Positions 27,396-36,381 of a DNA stretch of 64,000 bases are shown one piece after another; within the stretch, counting starts at the first letter, position 1, and every line of letters starts with the position of its first letter. Below the pieces are notes generated by a model. That model ran no database searches. It saw only the letters and a list, made by a program, of their open reading frames with translations, and was not told where the DNA came from. This DNA comes from an uncultured Alistipes sp. Its GTDB lineage: Bacteria; Bacteroidota; Bacteroidia; Bacteroidales; Rikenellaceae. Position numbers and translations under genes: made by a program. The stretch is taken from positions 1-64,000 of the forward strand of contig CASDZK010000043.1 in NCBI GenBank assembly GCA_949286165.1, read 5' to 3'.

Positions 27396-28139
27396 TTAAT
27401 CTTTCAATTTCGCCGCCAAAAATTCACGGTTCAAACGGGCGATGTGCGAAATGGAAATTCCTTTGGGACATTCTGCCTCGCAAGCGCCGGTATTGGTACA
27501 TCCGCCGAAACCCAGTTCGTCCATCTTGGCCACCATGGCTTTCGCCCGGCGGGCCGCTTCCACACGTCCCTGCGGCAGTTTGGCCAAAGCCGAAACACGG
27601 GCCGCCACGAACAACATGGCCGATCCGTTCTTACAGGTCGCCACGCAGGCGCCGCAACCGATGCAGGCGGAAGCGTCCATACTTTCATCGGCATCCTTTT
27701 TGGGAATGGGAATAGCGTTCGCGTCGGGCACTCCCCCGGTATTGACGGAAATGAATCCGCCGGCCTGGAGAATCTTGTCGAAAGCGGAACGATCTACTGC
27801 CAAGTCCTTGATGATCGGGAAAGCGGCCGAACGCCACGGCTCGATCGTAATGGTATCGCCGTCCTTGAACTTGCGCATGTGCAACTGACAGGTCGTGATA
27901 TCATCGTCGGGTCCGTGAGCACGACCGTCGATGAACAACGAACACATCCCGCAGATTCCTTCGCGACAGTCATGATCGAACACGACAGGCTCCTTACCCT
28001 CGTGAATCAGATTATTGTTTAAAATATCCAGCATTTCGAGAAAAGAGGTATCCGGCGAGATATTCTCTACATGATACTCTTCGAAACGCCCTTGTTCCTT
28101 GGCGCTTTTCTGACGCCATATTTTTAATTTCAGATTCAT
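27396..28139 (-). CDS. sdhB: Succinate dehydrogenase/fumarate reductase iron-sulfur subunit
   Basis: This 247-residue subunit passes electrons between the flavoprotein and the quinone site. It has the ferredoxin-type [2Fe-2S] cysteines in [17 protein letters not shown], and the [4Fe-4S]/[3Fe-4S] cysteines in [15 protein letters not shown] and [15 protein letters not shown]. It is the last gene of the order sdhC-sdhA-sdhB on the minus strand, 14 bp after sdhA. In anaerobic Bacteroidota this complex usually works as fumarate reductase; direction cannot be read from sequence. Confidence 0.95.
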   Translation of the reverse strand: MNLKLKIWRQKSAKEQGRFEEYHVENISPDTSFLEMLDILNNNLIHEGKEPVVFDHDCREGICGMCSLFIDGRAHGPDDDITTCQLHMRKFKDGDTITIEPWRSAAFPIIKDLAVDRSAFDKILQAGGFISVNTGGVPDANAIPIPKKDADESMDASACIGCGACVATCKNGSAMLFVAARVSALAKLPQGRVEAARRAKAMVAKMDELGFGGCTNTGACEAECPKGISISHIARLNREFLAAKLKD

Positions 28140-28153
28140 GCTATTCTTCCCCC

Positions 28154-30097
28154 TTAATCTTTATAGTTGCGTTGCGCAACTTTTATGTTTTCAAAATGAA
28201 GTTCTTCCTTATGCAACACGGGTTCGGCATTTTCGCCCTTGTTTTCCCAAACGGCCACATAAGAAAAATGTTCGTCGTCGCGGAGCGCTTCCCCTTCTTC
28301 GGTCTGGTACTCTTCGCGGAAATGACCGCCGCAAGACTCTTCGCGGTTCAGCGCGTCGCGGGCCATCAACTCGCCCAGTTCCAGAAAATCCGCCAACCGA
28401 AGGGCTTTTTCCAGCTCCTGATTAAACTCTTCATTGGTTCCCGGAATCCGGACTTCTTTCCAGAACTTTCCGCGCAATTCGCGGATCAACTCCATTGCTT
28501 TCGTCAGACCGGCTTTGTTTCTCGCCATACCGACGTAGTTCCACATGATATGCCCCAGTTCCTTATGAATGTCGTCCACCGAACGGGTTCCCTGAATAGC
28601 GAGCAGTTTCGCGATTTTTTCCCGAACCGCTTTTTCCGCCGCATCGAATTCCGGCGTATTGGTATCGATCTTGGGGGTTTGGATATCCTTCGACAGATAA
28701 TCGCCGATGGTATAAGGAATCACAAAATACCCGTCGGCCAACCCCTGCATCAACGCCGACGCGCCCAGACGGTTCGCGCCGTGGTCGGAGAAGTTGGCTT
28801 CGCCCAACGCATACAATCCGGGAATAGTGGTCATCAGATTGTAATCCACCCAGATACCGCCCATCGTATAGTGAACGGCCGGATAGATCATCATCGGTTC
28901 TTCGTACGGATTCACGTCGGTAATCTTTTCGTACATCTGGAACAGGTTACCGTAACGCTGCGAAATGATCTCTTTCCCCAACCGGGCGATTGCCGTGGAG
29001 AAATCCAGGAACACGGCCAGTCCGGTATCATTCACGCCGAAACCGGCGTCGCAACGTTCCTTGGCGGCACGCGAAGCGACGTCGCGGGGAACCAGGTTAC
29101 CGAAAGCCGGATAACGGCGTTCCAGATAGTAATCGCGCTGGTCTTCGGGAATCTGGGAGGCCTTAATCTCTTTCTTCCGCAGTTTTTCCACGTCTTCCTT
29201 GCGTTTGGGAACCCAGATACGGCCGTCGTTCCGCAACGATTCGGACATCAGCGTCAGTTTCGACTGCTGCGTGCCGTGTACCGGAATACAGGTCGGATGA
29301 ATCTGCGTAAAGCAGGGATTAGCGAACATGGCCCCTTTCTTGTAACACTGCCAAGCCGCCGAACCGTTCGAGTTCATGGCATTGGTAGAGAGGAAGAACA
29401 CGTTGCCGTAACCGCCGGAAGCGATAATGACGGCATGAGCGCCGAAACGTTCGATTTCTCCGGTCACGAGATTCCGGGTAATGATCCCGCGCGCCTTGCC
29501 GTCCACCAATACCAGGTCCAGCATTTCATGACGCGGGTAGCTCTTCACGGTTCCTTTGGCGATCTGGCGGTTCAGAGCGGCATAGGCTCCCAACAGAAGC
29601 TGCTGTCCGGTTTGACCGCGGGCATAGAACGTACGCGACACCTGCGCACCGCCGAACGAGCGGTTGTCGAGCAATCCGCCGTAGTCGCGGGCGAAAGGCA
29701 CGCCCTGCGCCACGCACTGGTCGATAATCAGGTTGGAAACCTGTGCGAGGCGATATACGTTCGCTTCACGGGCGCGATAGTCGCCCCCCTTGATGGTATC
29801 GTAGAACAGGCGGTACACCGAGTCGTTGTCGGTCTGGTGGTGTTTCGCCGCGTTGATCCCTCCCTGCGCTGCGATGGAGTGCGCACGGCGAGGAGAATCG
29901 GAGATGCAAAACACCTTGACGTTGTAGCCCAACTCGCCCAATGAGGCCGCAGCCGCGCCGCCGCCGAGTCCCGTTCCGATCACAATGATGTCCAGTTTGC
30001 GTTTGTTGGCCGGACTAACCACTTTTATATCTGCTTTATGCTTGTTCCATTTTTCAGCCAACGGACCAGCAGGTACTTTTGAATCTAATACACTCAT
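28154..30097 (-). CDS. sdhA: Succinate dehydrogenase/fumarate reductase flavoprotein subunit
   Basis: This 647-residue catalytic subunit interconverts fumarate and succinate. It has the dinucleotide fold [20 protein letters not shown] and the covalent FAD region [19 protein letters not shown]. Further along are the HPTCIPVHG block, [14 protein letters not shown] with active-site residues, and [16 protein letters not shown]. It matches the long Bacteroidota/epsilon-type flavoprotein. I chose the ATG at 30097 ([12 protein letters not shown]) over an upstream in-frame start at 30127. It lies between sdhC and sdhB in one operon. Confidence 0.95.
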   Translation of the reverse strand: MSVLDSKVPAGPLAEKWNKHKADIKVVSPANKRKLDIIVIGTGLGGGAAAASLGELGYNVKVFCISDSPRRAHSIAAQGGINAAKHHQTDNDSVYRLFYDTIKGGDYRAREANVYRLAQVSNLIIDQCVAQGVPFARDYGGLLDNRSFGGAQVSRTFYARGQTGQQLLLGAYAALNRQIAKGTVKSYPRHEMLDLVLVDGKARGIITRNLVTGEIERFGAHAVIIASGGYGNVFFLSTNAMNSNGSAAWQCYKKGAMFANPCFTQIHPTCIPVHGTQQSKLTLMSESLRNDGRIWVPKRKEDVEKLRKKEIKASQIPEDQRDYYLERRYPAFGNLVPRDVASRAAKERCDAGFGVNDTGLAVFLDFSTAIARLGKEIISQRYGNLFQMYEKITDVNPYEEPMMIYPAVHYTMGGIWVDYNLMTTIPGLYALGEANFSDHGANRLGASALMQGLADGYFVIPYTIGDYLSKDIQTPKIDTNTPEFDAAEKAVREKIAKLLAIQGTRSVDDIHKELGHIMWNYVGMARNKAGLTKAMELIRELRGKFWKEVRIPGTNEEFNQELEKALRLADFLELGELMARDALNREESCGGHFREEYQTEEGEALRDDEHFSYVAVWENKGENAEPVLHKEELHFENIKVAQRNYKD

Positions 30098-30181
30098 GAT
30101 ATCTCTTTTTTTCTTTATCATTAACATTTTCTGTCGGCATTCCGCCCCGGGTGTTCCACCCCGAACAGTCTGCCTTTGCGG

Positions 30182-30856
30182 CTAAAGGGAACCGCAGACG
30201 AAACGTTGGGCCAAAACGTACAGGGGAATGATCGTAAATCCTACGGCCACAACCAACGCATATATTTTGGCGATGCATTTCCACCGGCTGATCCAGATCT
30301 GGTTGTCCAGCCCGACAGTATGGAAAGCGGACCAGAAACCGTGACGGAGATGGAACCACAAGGCCCACACCCAAACGATATAAATCAGGGCCATCAACGG
30401 ATTGGAAAATTTGTCGATAACCAATTCATAGGGATTCTCGGTCGGCGTTCCCCCGATAAAATGCTGAAGCTGCATCTGAGACCAGAAATCGAACAGGTGG
30501 ATGATGATGATCCCCAACACGATTATACCGAGTACCAGCATGTTGCGCGACTCCCAAGTGGACGATTTCGACAGATCCTGCACGGCATAACGCATGTTTC
30601 CGCGGGCTTTCCGGTTATTCAGCGTAACGATGAAGGCATACAGGATATGAATGATGAACCCCAACGCCAACACCGGAACCATAATCCGGATAAAGATGTT
30701 CGTATCCATGAATTCGCACATGGCATTGTAAGCGCTTTCCCCTCCGAAAACGGTAAGGTTGGCCCCCAAATGCACCAGCAAGAAGAGTATCAGGAAAAGT
30801 CCCGACAGGCTCATAACCAATTTCTTCCCAATGGAAGAGGTGAACAAATTACTCAT
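30182..30856 (-). CDS. sdhC: Succinate dehydrogenase/fumarate reductase cytochrome b subunit
   Basis: This 224-residue membrane anchor has five hydrophobic segments and conserved histidines (LLVHLGANL, IILGIIIIHLFDFW, WFHLRHGFWSAFH) that bind haem b and line the quinone site. It is the single-subunit, five-helix anchor found with Bacteroidota-type complexes. The ATG at 30856 gives the family start MSNLFTSSIGKKLVMSLSG; the frame running to 30997 passes through the promoter and is rejected. It is the first gene of the operon. Confidence 0.93.
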   Translation of the reverse strand: MSNLFTSSIGKKLVMSLSGLFLILFLLVHLGANLTVFGGESAYNAMCEFMDTNIFIRIMVPVLALGFIIHILYAFIVTLNNRKARGNMRYAVQDLSKSSTWESRNMLVLGIIVLGIIIIHLFDFWSQMQLQHFIGGTPTENPYELVIDKFSNPLMALIYIVWVWALWFHLRHGFWSAFHTVGLDNQIWISRWKCIAKIYALVVAVGFTIIPLYVLAQRFVCGSL

Positions 30857-30897
30857 AAAAATACTGTTTATTAATTGATGTAAGCGGTAATGATGGG

Positions 30898-30928
30898 CAA
30901 ATTTAGCCACTGTTTCCCGAATAACAAT
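30898..30928 (-). promoter_or_regulatory. sdhCAB promoter
   Basis: On the minus strand there is TAAATTTG (30898-30905), with ATTG (30925-30928) 19 bp upstream. It is about 42 bp ahead of the sdhC start. Confidence 0.6.
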
Positions 30929-31007
30929 AGAAAATCCGTTTTTTTTGGAAGCGTCCCGCTCCTGTTCCCAACCCGTTTTTCCCCGGCAACCGAACAAAAC
31001 GCCCGGC

Positions 31008-31655
31008 TTATATTTCCACCAGATGGTTCTTGATGGCGAACACCACCAGATTCGCCGTATTCTTGCAATTGGTCTTGAACAGAATATTGGCCCGGTGCTT
31101 GTCCACCGTCCGTTTTGAAATGAACAGCTCCTCCCCGATTTCCTGATTGGAATACCCCTTGCAAATCAGCAGCAGAATCTCCATTTCCCGTTCGGACAAC
31201 AACGAATTGGATGTCAAAGCGTTGTCACTGTTCGTCCGCAGATTGCTGACCAGATTGAACAGCAATTCCTGCGAAAAATAGGTCCCCCCCTCCACAACCG
31301 TATCGAGAGCCGTACACACCTCCTGTATGTCGGAATTTTTCAGGACGAAACCTTTTACCCCCAACGACACCATCTTGAAATAATAATCTTCCTCCCCGTA
31401 CATGGACAACGTAATGATCGGCAGGGCAGGATAACGGGCCAGAGCGATGGACGCCGCCTCGATGCCGTCCATTTCGGGCATGGAAATATCGAGCAGCACC
31501 ACATTGGGCACGATGCGGTCCAGCAGCTCTAAAAACTCCTTGCCGTTGGAAGCCTCCGCCGCTACCCGAAAATGAGAAGTGTTGTTTATCAGTAACTTCA
31601 AACCGTTCCGGAACAAAGTATGATCGTCCACCAAAATGACCTGTTTATATTCCAC
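31008..31655 (-). CDS. NarL/LuxR-family response regulator
   Basis: This 215-residue DNA-binding regulator has a receiver domain with the acid pair VDDH near residue 10 and the phospho-acceptor Asp56 in VVLLDISMPEMDG. The switch residues lie in ITLSMYG and VKGFVLKNSD. A C-terminal LuxR helix-turn-helix follows, with LSEREMEILLLICKGYSNQEIGEELFIS split over residues 153-180. It begins with GTG, 16 bp after the histidine kinase stop, so the two are co-transcribed and form a cognate pair. The regulon is unknown; the operon diverges from porX. Confidence 0.92.
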   Translation of the reverse strand: MEYKQVILVDDHTLFRNGLKLLINNTSHFRVAAEASNGKEFLELLDRIVPNVVLLDISMPEMDGIEAASIALARYPALPIITLSMYGEEDYYFKMVSLGVKGFVLKNSDIQEVCTALDTVVEGGTYFSQELLFNLVSNLRTNSDNALTSNSLLSEREMEILLLICKGYSNQEIGEELFISKRTVDKHRANILFKTNCKNTANLVVFAIKNHLVEI

Positions 31656-31671
31656 AGCCGTTCCTCCCCGT

Positions 31672-32634
31672 TTAATTCAACGTGTTGATGACAATGGTTA
31701 CCCGCGTTCCCTTGCCTTTCGCGCTGTCCACCGTCATGCTCCCCTTGAGGGAACTGATGCGGGAATTGATGTTGTACAGCCCCATGCCCGGCCGCGAGGC
31801 GCTCTCCAGCACGGACGTATCGAAACCTTCGCCGTTATCTTCCACCTTCAGGGTAATGTTTTGATCTTCCAGATTCAACGAAACCCGGATCTGCGTCGCT
31901 TTGCTGTGCTTGATCGCGTTGTTTACCAGTTCGCAGGTCACGCGGTAGAGAATGGCCTCGATATTGGAGGAAAAACGGGTGTTTTTCAGATTGGTGTCGA
32001 ACCGTATCTTCATCTGCATCGGCAGGGTCAGCTTATTGATGAAGTTATTGACGGCACGCGCCACGCCGAAATTGTTCAGAATATGCGGACTGAGGTTGTT
32101 GGAAATTTCCTTCAGGCTTTTGATCGCCTCCTCGATCACGTAATCGGCGTTCTGAATGATCTCTTTTTTGGAATCGTCCATTTCGATTTTCGACAATGCG
32201 GAAACCGACATTTTTACCGACGACAGCAACGGCCCCAGACCGTCGTGCAGATCTTTCGAAAACCGCCGCCGTTCCTTCTCCTCCGTACTGATGATGGTAT
32301 TGAGGATGCGTTTTTCGGTCAGGCGGTGTTTTTCGTTCATCTGCGAAATGTAATAGATGATCTTGCGGATATAGAACAGGGCGACGGCGAAACAGAGCGA
32401 CGTGATTACCCCTATCCATACCATGAAATCCTTCGGAAAAGAGAGCAACCAGTCGAAATCGACCACCACCATATTGACGAATTCGGCAATCAGCTGAAAG
32501 ACCATCAAGGAGAGGGCGATGGCGAACAGGAGCCATGCCGAATTGAATTTGGTTACCCGCATCATCCGGATAGCGATGATGGCCGCCACCAATTGCAGCA
32601 GGATCGATATGACCAACAATATTTTCAGGACCAT
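31672..32634 (-). CDS. Membrane sensor histidine kinase, HisKA_3 type
   Basis: This 320-residue kinase has three N-terminal membrane helices (about 3-22, 32-52, 68-90), almost no periplasmic part, and a short linker. The dimerisation helix EEKERRRFSKDLHDGLGPLL follows, with phospho-acceptor His130. The C-terminal ATPase shows CELVNNAIKHSKAT (N box), VEDNGEGFD (G1) and GMGLYNINSRI (G2). With so little external domain it probably senses a membrane or cytoplasmic signal. It is the first gene of the pair with the NarL-type regulator. Confidence 0.93.
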   Translation of the reverse strand: MVLKILLVISILLQLVAAIIAIRMMRVTKFNSAWLLFAIALSLMVFQLIAEFVNMVVVDFDWLLSFPKDFMVWIGVITSLCFAVALFYIRKIIYYISQMNEKHRLTEKRILNTIISTEEKERRRFSKDLHDGLGPLLSSVKMSVSALSKIEMDDSKKEIIQNADYVIEEAIKSLKEISNNLSPHILNNFGVARAVNNFINKLTLPMQMKIRFDTNLKNTRFSSNIEAILYRVTCELVNNAIKHSKATQIRVSLNLEDQNITLKVEDNGEGFDTSVLESASRPGMGLYNINSRISSLKGSMTVDSAKGKGTRVTIVINTLN

Positions 32635-32669
32635 TCCATTTTTCTTTTTAATTTCACAGCGTAAATTTA

Positions 32670-32677
32670 CAAAATTA
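32670..32677 (-). promoter_or_regulatory. Kinase/regulator promoter, -7 element
   Basis: The plus strand caaaatta gives TAATTTTG on the minus strand, a match to TAnnTTTG 36 bp ahead of the kinase start. It lies in the 113-bp gap shared with porX. Confidence 0.5.
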
Positions 32678-32747
32678 TCCGGAAGAACGTCGCCCGACCA
32701 TAATTAATTCGTTCTTCCTCCCGTTATACAAAAAAACCGATGACCGC

Positions 32748-34304
32748 ATGGAAACGAGAATACTTTGGGTAGACGATGAAATCGAACTGCTGAGGCCCCA
32801 TATCCTGTTTTTGGAAAACAAAGGCTACCGAATCGACACGAGCAACAACGGCTACGACGCCATTGAAACCATCGGCTCCAAAAAATACGACCTGATCATT
32901 CTCGACGAGATGATGCCGGGACTGACCGGTCTGGAAACCCTCTCGCGGATCAAGGAGCTGGAACCCGGAACGCCCGTCGTGATGGTTACGAAAAGCGAAG
33001 AGGAGGACATCATGAACAAGGCGGTAGGCTCCAAAATCGCCGATTACCTCATCAAGCCGGTCAATCCCAACCAAGTGCTGCTTTCCATCAAAAAAAACGT
33101 ACACAAACAACAGCTGGTCTCGGAAAAAAGCACGGCCGATTACCGGGCCGAATTTTCGGCGATCTCCAACTCCTTTTCCGAAGCCCGCTCGTTCAACGAC
33201 TGGGTAAACATCTACAAAAAGCTCGTGACGTGGGAGCTGGAATTGAACGAATTGTCGGACACCGGCATCAAGGAGATCCTGTTTTACCAGAAAAACGAAG
33301 CGAACAACGAGTTTGCCAAATTCATCCGGAACAATTATACGAACTGGTTCAAGGACAAGAGCCTCGACAAGCCGGTGCTCTCGCATACGCTGATGCGGAA
33401 CAAGGTTTTTCCCATCGTGGACAAAAACCGGAAAACGACGTTTCTGCTGATCGATAATTTCCGTTTCGACCAGTGGCGCACCATCCGGCCGATGCTGCAC
33501 GGCGTATTCGACGTCCGGAGCGAAGATTTCTACTGCAGCATCCTTCCCACCGCCACCCAATACGCCCGTAACGCCCTTTTCGCGGGCCTGACTCCGCTGG
33601 CCATCGAGAAAATCATGCCGGGCCTGTGGCTCAACGACAACGAAGAAGGCGGCAAAAACCGGTACGAAGAGGATTTCCTGCGCCGGCAACTGCAATCGTT
33701 AGGCAAAAATTACAAACTCTATTTCGAAAAACTGGTCCGTTCCGAAGCGGGGAAGAAACTGCTCGACAACCTCGAAAAAGTGCATAATGCGGATTTCTCA
33801 GTCATCGTGTTCAACTTCTTGGACATCCTGTCGCACGCCCGCACCGATACCGAGATCATCCGGGAACTGGCGGAAGACGAAGCGGCTTTCCGTTCCCTGA
33901 CAGCCTCGTGGTTCGAACATTCGGACTTATGGGCCATCATGCGCGAGCTGGCGGCCCGCCGGCACACCGTCATCGTTACCTCCGACCATGGAACCGTCCA
34001 TGTCGATAATCCCATCAAAATACAGGGCGACAAGGAAACGTCGGTCAATCTGCGTTACAAAACGGGGAAAAATCTGAATTACAACACGAAACAACTGTTC
34101 GTCGTCTCCGATCCGGCCCAGATACACCTGCCCAAAAGCAACCTCTCCTCCTCTTACGTGTTCGCCTGCAACAACGACTTCCTCGTCTATCCGAACAACT
34201 ACAACCATTATGTAAGGTATTACCGGAACACTTTCCAGCACGGCGGCATCTCGATGGAAGAGATGATCGTCCCGTTCATCGTCCTCGATCCCAAAACAGC
34301 CTGA
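32748..34304 (+). CDS. porX: PorX, response regulator with PglZ domain
   Basis: This 518-residue protein has an N-terminal receiver domain (acid pair D9-D10, phospho-acceptor Asp53 in LIILDEMMPG, Lys86 in MVTKSEE). A helical linker follows, then a PglZ/alkaline-phosphatase-like domain from about residue 215 with LLIDNFRFDQWR, IVFNFLDILSHART and VTSDHGTVHVDNP metal-site stretches. In Porphyromonas, PorX with PorY and the sigma factor SigP controls the type IX secretion system. The protein matches that architecture from end to end. It diverges from the NarL-type pair; porY is not in the window. Its presence with gldH implies the strain has type IX secretion or its relics. Confidence 0.93.
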   Translation: METRILWVDDEIELLRPHILFLENKGYRIDTSNNGYDAIETIGSKKYDLIILDEMMPGLTGLETLSRIKELEPGTPVVMVTKSEEEDIMNKAVGSKIADYLIKPVNPNQVLLSIKKNVHKQQLVSEKSTADYRAEFSAISNSFSEARSFNDWVNIYKKLVTWELELNELSDTGIKEILFYQKNEANNEFAKFIRNNYTNWFKDKSLDKPVLSHTLMRNKVFPIVDKNRKTTFLLIDNFRFDQWRTIRPMLHGVFDVRSEDFYCSILPTATQYARNALFAGLTPLAIEKIMPGLWLNDNEEGGKNRYEEDFLRRQLQSLGKNYKLYFEKLVRSEAGKKLLDNLEKVHNADFSVIVFNFLDILSHARTDTEIIRELAEDEAAFRSLTASWFEHSDLWAIMRELAARRHTVIVTSDHGTVHVDNPIKIQGDKETSVNLRYKTGKNLNYNTKQLFVVSDPAQIHLPKSNLSSSYVFACNNDFLVYPNNYNHYVRYYRNTFQHGGISMEEMIVPFIVLDPKTA

Positions 34305-34335
34305 TTTGCACGCACCGAATTATTTTGTAGTTTTG
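34305..34335 (+). promoter_or_regulatory. tsaE promoter
   Basis: TTTG (34305-34308), 19 bp and TAGTTTTG (34328-34335) match the Bacteroidota consensus fully. Because initiation should occur near 34342, the upstream start at 34338 is excluded and the ATG at 34362 is preferred. Confidence 0.75.
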
Positions 34336-34361
34336 CAATGCAACCGATTTCGCAACCAAGC

Positions 34362-34826
34362 ATGGAAAAAACGTTCACAGCCAAAGACACCGACGATCTG
34401 GAGGAGATAGCGGAAAAACTGATGATTCTGATCGACGACAGGGAAAACGACGGAGCCGATCCCTTCAACATCGTTCTCTTTTACGGTTCCATGGGAGCCG
34501 GCAAAACCACCCTCATCCGGGCCTTATGCAACGCCATGCACGTCACGGATCCCGTGACCAGCCCTACCTTCGCCCTGATCAACGAATACGGGACCGAATA
34601 CGGGCGGCGCATTTACCACTTCGACTTTTACCGGATCGAGTCGTTGGAAGAGGTGTTCGACCTGGGTTACGAAGAATATTTTTACAGTCCTGATTTGTCG
34701 CTGATCGAATGGCCCGAAAAAATCGAGCCGTTATTGCCCGATCCCTCCGACCGGTCGGTCCGGGTAGGGCGCATCGATATCGAGGTAAACTCCAAAGGAG
34801 ACCGCACCATCACTTTCCGAGGATAA
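34362..34826 (+). CDS. tsaE: tRNA threonylcarbamoyladenosine biosynthesis ATPase TsaE
   Basis: This 154-residue cytoplasmic ATPase powers the TsaB-TsaD-TsaE complex that installs t6A at position 37 of ANN-decoding tRNAs. It has a Walker A YGSMGAGKTTLIRALC, the switch-like SPTFALINEY, HFDFYRIES and LIEWPEKIEPLLP, all family hallmarks, and a normal length. The start at 34362 is set by the promoter. It is a single gene; a 440-bp gap with a dispersed repeat separates it from the sigma-factor cluster. Confidence 0.93.
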   Translation: MEKTFTAKDTDDLEEIAEKLMILIDDRENDGADPFNIVLFYGSMGAGKTTLIRALCNAMHVTDPVTSPTFALINEYGTEYGRRIYHFDFYRIESLEEVFDLGYEEYFYSPDLSLIEWPEKIEPLLPDPSDRSVRVGRIDIEVNSKGDRTITFRG

Positions 34827-34920
34827 TTTCCCGACATGCAATATGGAAGAGGAGGACGACTCAAGATGTTCGTCCGCCGATTACCGCTTTCCTAACAGAT
34901 TCCGGTCTCGTACGTCCGTA

Positions 34921-35015
34921 CGCTCCCCCCATCTTTGGGAATCAAAGCCTTGCACCTGAAGCCTTTTTGAACACTTGCCGGGAAAGCATGAAAGAGAGGT
35001 TGTTTAGACACCCTC
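34921..35015 (-). repeat. Dispersed repeat, copy B
   Basis: Read on the minus strand it gives gtgtctaaa, aacctctctttcat, cccggcaag and ttcaaaaaggcttc in the same order and spacing as copy C at 50568-50660. The shared core also occurs at 10675-10728. It lies at the left edge of the sigma/Hsp70 cluster. Confidence 0.65.
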
Positions 35016-35119
35016 CTGTTCTCAATTCCGGCGTCTTCCGCTCCGCACGTCCGCCGTAACCTCCTTCCGAAAAACATTAAAAAAAAGATATGTCCTTCCT
35101 AATTTTTCCGTATTTTGCG

Positions 35120-35127
35120 TATATTTG
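35120..35127 (+). promoter_or_regulatory. Promoter of the sigma-like gene, -7 element
   Basis: TATATTTG matches TAnnTTTG, so the housekeeping sigma factor probably transcribes the regulator gene. The -33 region lacks a clear TTTG. The leader would be about 135 bases to the ATG at 35269. Confidence 0.5.
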
Positions 35128-35268
35128 TAGCATATAGGATACGGTTCGGCAATCCTTTGAAAGCAAATTCTCACGATTGCTTGCGTTTTCCTAATATTCC
35201 ATAATGAAGTGAGCGGACAGAACCGCCGCGAAAAACCAAAGACACTTTCAGTAAAACTGCTACGGAAC

Positions 35269-36018
35269 ATGACTAACAACTTTCAAAAGATGCCGTTGCC
35301 CGTCCTGGTCCCCCTGCTGGGAAAAAATATCGATGCCGACAAAGCGTTCGCACGGCGCATAACCTGCAACGACACTCCTTACGTTTCATTTTTTCTGGAC
35401 GATTTCAGCAAACCGATATTACAATACATCGTTACCCGCATTCTGAAAAAAAACAAGGCGACGGAAGACTCCGTCCGGAATATTTTCGGAGATTACTACG
35501 ATTTCGTTTCCCCTCCGCTCGACGAAAAGACACGACAGCCCCGCTGGCATAAAATAGCTTTATATGCAGGCAAAAACAACGCCTGCCTGCGCACTTACGT
35601 GACGCAAATCAGCAGCCGGCACTTCTGCCGCATAAAAAAAAGACAGGAAAAAACGGAAAACAGCCGGACCGAACTGCTGGATTTTTTCGATTACGAGGCT
35701 CTATTACGATACGACACGGCCGAAGAAGCGACCGATCTTTCGGAATCTCCCGAATACCGGTTGGTCATGAAAGCGTTCGGCCGACTGAAGGAACGCGACC
35801 GGGAAGCATTGTACTATCTGGTCATGTGTAAAATGAATGGTCTGGAAGCCTTTGAAAAGCTGAAAAAACACCTGAATCCCGACGGAGGGAAAGCGGTCAT
35901 GGACAGCTGGGACAACAAACGGAAACAAACCGCCATGTCGTTGCTGAAAGGACGCGCTTTGGACCATATATGGAAAGAGATGCAAAAAATCGAAAAAGAA
36001 AGAACCCATGAAAAATAA
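35269..36018 (+). CDS. ECF-like RNA polymerase sigma factor
   Basis: This 249-residue protein has the two-part plan of extracytoplasmic-function sigma factors. The region-2-like part (about 35-120) includes FFLDDFSKPILQYIVTRIL, TEDSVRNIFGDYYDFV and the basic LRTYVTQISSRHFCRIKKRQ. The region-4-like part (about 170-235) includes EYRLVMKAFGRLKERDREAL and a helix-turn-helix candidate, FEKLKKHLN. It is longer than most ECF factors because of an acidic linker. I chose the ATG at 35269; an in-frame GTG at 35209 would add 20 residues. Its 3' end overlaps the next gene by 11 bp. Position at the head of the cluster suggests it controls the downstream genes. Confidence 0.7.
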   Translation: MTNNFQKMPLPVLVPLLGKNIDADKAFARRITCNDTPYVSFFLDDFSKPILQYIVTRILKKNKATEDSVRNIFGDYYDFVSPPLDEKTRQPRWHKIALYAGKNNACLRTYVTQISSRHFCRIKKRQEKTENSRTELLDFFDYEALLRYDTAEEATDLSESPEYRLVMKAFGRLKERDREALYYLVMCKMNGLEAFEKLKKHLNPDGGKAVMDSWDNKRKQTAMSLLKGRALDHIWKEMQKIEKERTHEK

Positions 36019-36298
36019 TAAGGAGATATCGGACGAACTGTTCGTCCAATACGTCAACAACGAATTGACGACGGAAGAGATGAAAGAGGTGGAAGCCGCC
36101 CTGATCGCCAACGGCGAATCGGAAGCCGTTTTTCACGCCGCTGTAGGCAATTACTACGCGATGAAAGAGTTAGCCGACGAATTATTGGGCAAGGACGAAG
36201 ACGAAACGGAAAACGCCTCCGTTCCGGAAACCGTCCGGCGCGACTTCGCCTTGACCGTCGATATGAACCGCCTTCCGCTGGCCGCGAAAAAAAAATAA
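36008..36298 (+). CDS. Small anti-sigma-like protein
   Basis: This 96-residue soluble protein has an N-terminal helical stretch, ELFVQYVNNELTTEEMKEVE, of the kind that opens anti-sigma factors, but no zinc-binding cysteines and no membrane helix. The C-terminal half is acidic, then ends in a basic tail. It overlaps the sigma-like gene by 11 bp, so the two are translationally coupled, the usual arrangement of a sigma factor and its inhibitor. The anti-sigma role is inferred from position and the N-terminal resemblance only; I do not recognise a named family. Confidence 0.55.
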   Translation: MKNNKEISDELFVQYVNNELTTEEMKEVEAALIANGESEAVFHAAVGNYYAMKELADELLGKDEDETENASVPETVRRDFALTVDMNRLPLAAKKK

Positions 36299-36327
36299 AA
36301 AAAAACTGCTATATCCGGAACCTCCGG

Positions 36328-36345
36328 GCCTCTATTAAGAAAAGC
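36328..36345 (+). promoter_or_regulatory. Shared box, copy 1, candidate sigma target
   Basis: gcctctattaagaaaagc lies 36 bp before the membrane-protein gene at 36382. Almost the same sequence (gcctctattgaagaaacc) is at 44337-44354, ahead of the second half of the cluster. It does not match the housekeeping TAnnTTTG form. Confidence 0.45.
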
Positions 36346-36381
36346 AACCTAATCATTTAATCAATCGTAAAACACACAACC

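Larger units (their letters stand above)
34827..35268. other. Intergenic region with dispersed repeat copy B and sigma-gene promoter
   Basis: No gene is supported in this 442-bp gap. It contains the minus-strand copy of the dispersed repeat at 34921-35015 and a promoter element at 35120-35127, leaving about 135 bases of leader before the sigma-like gene. Confidence 0.6.
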
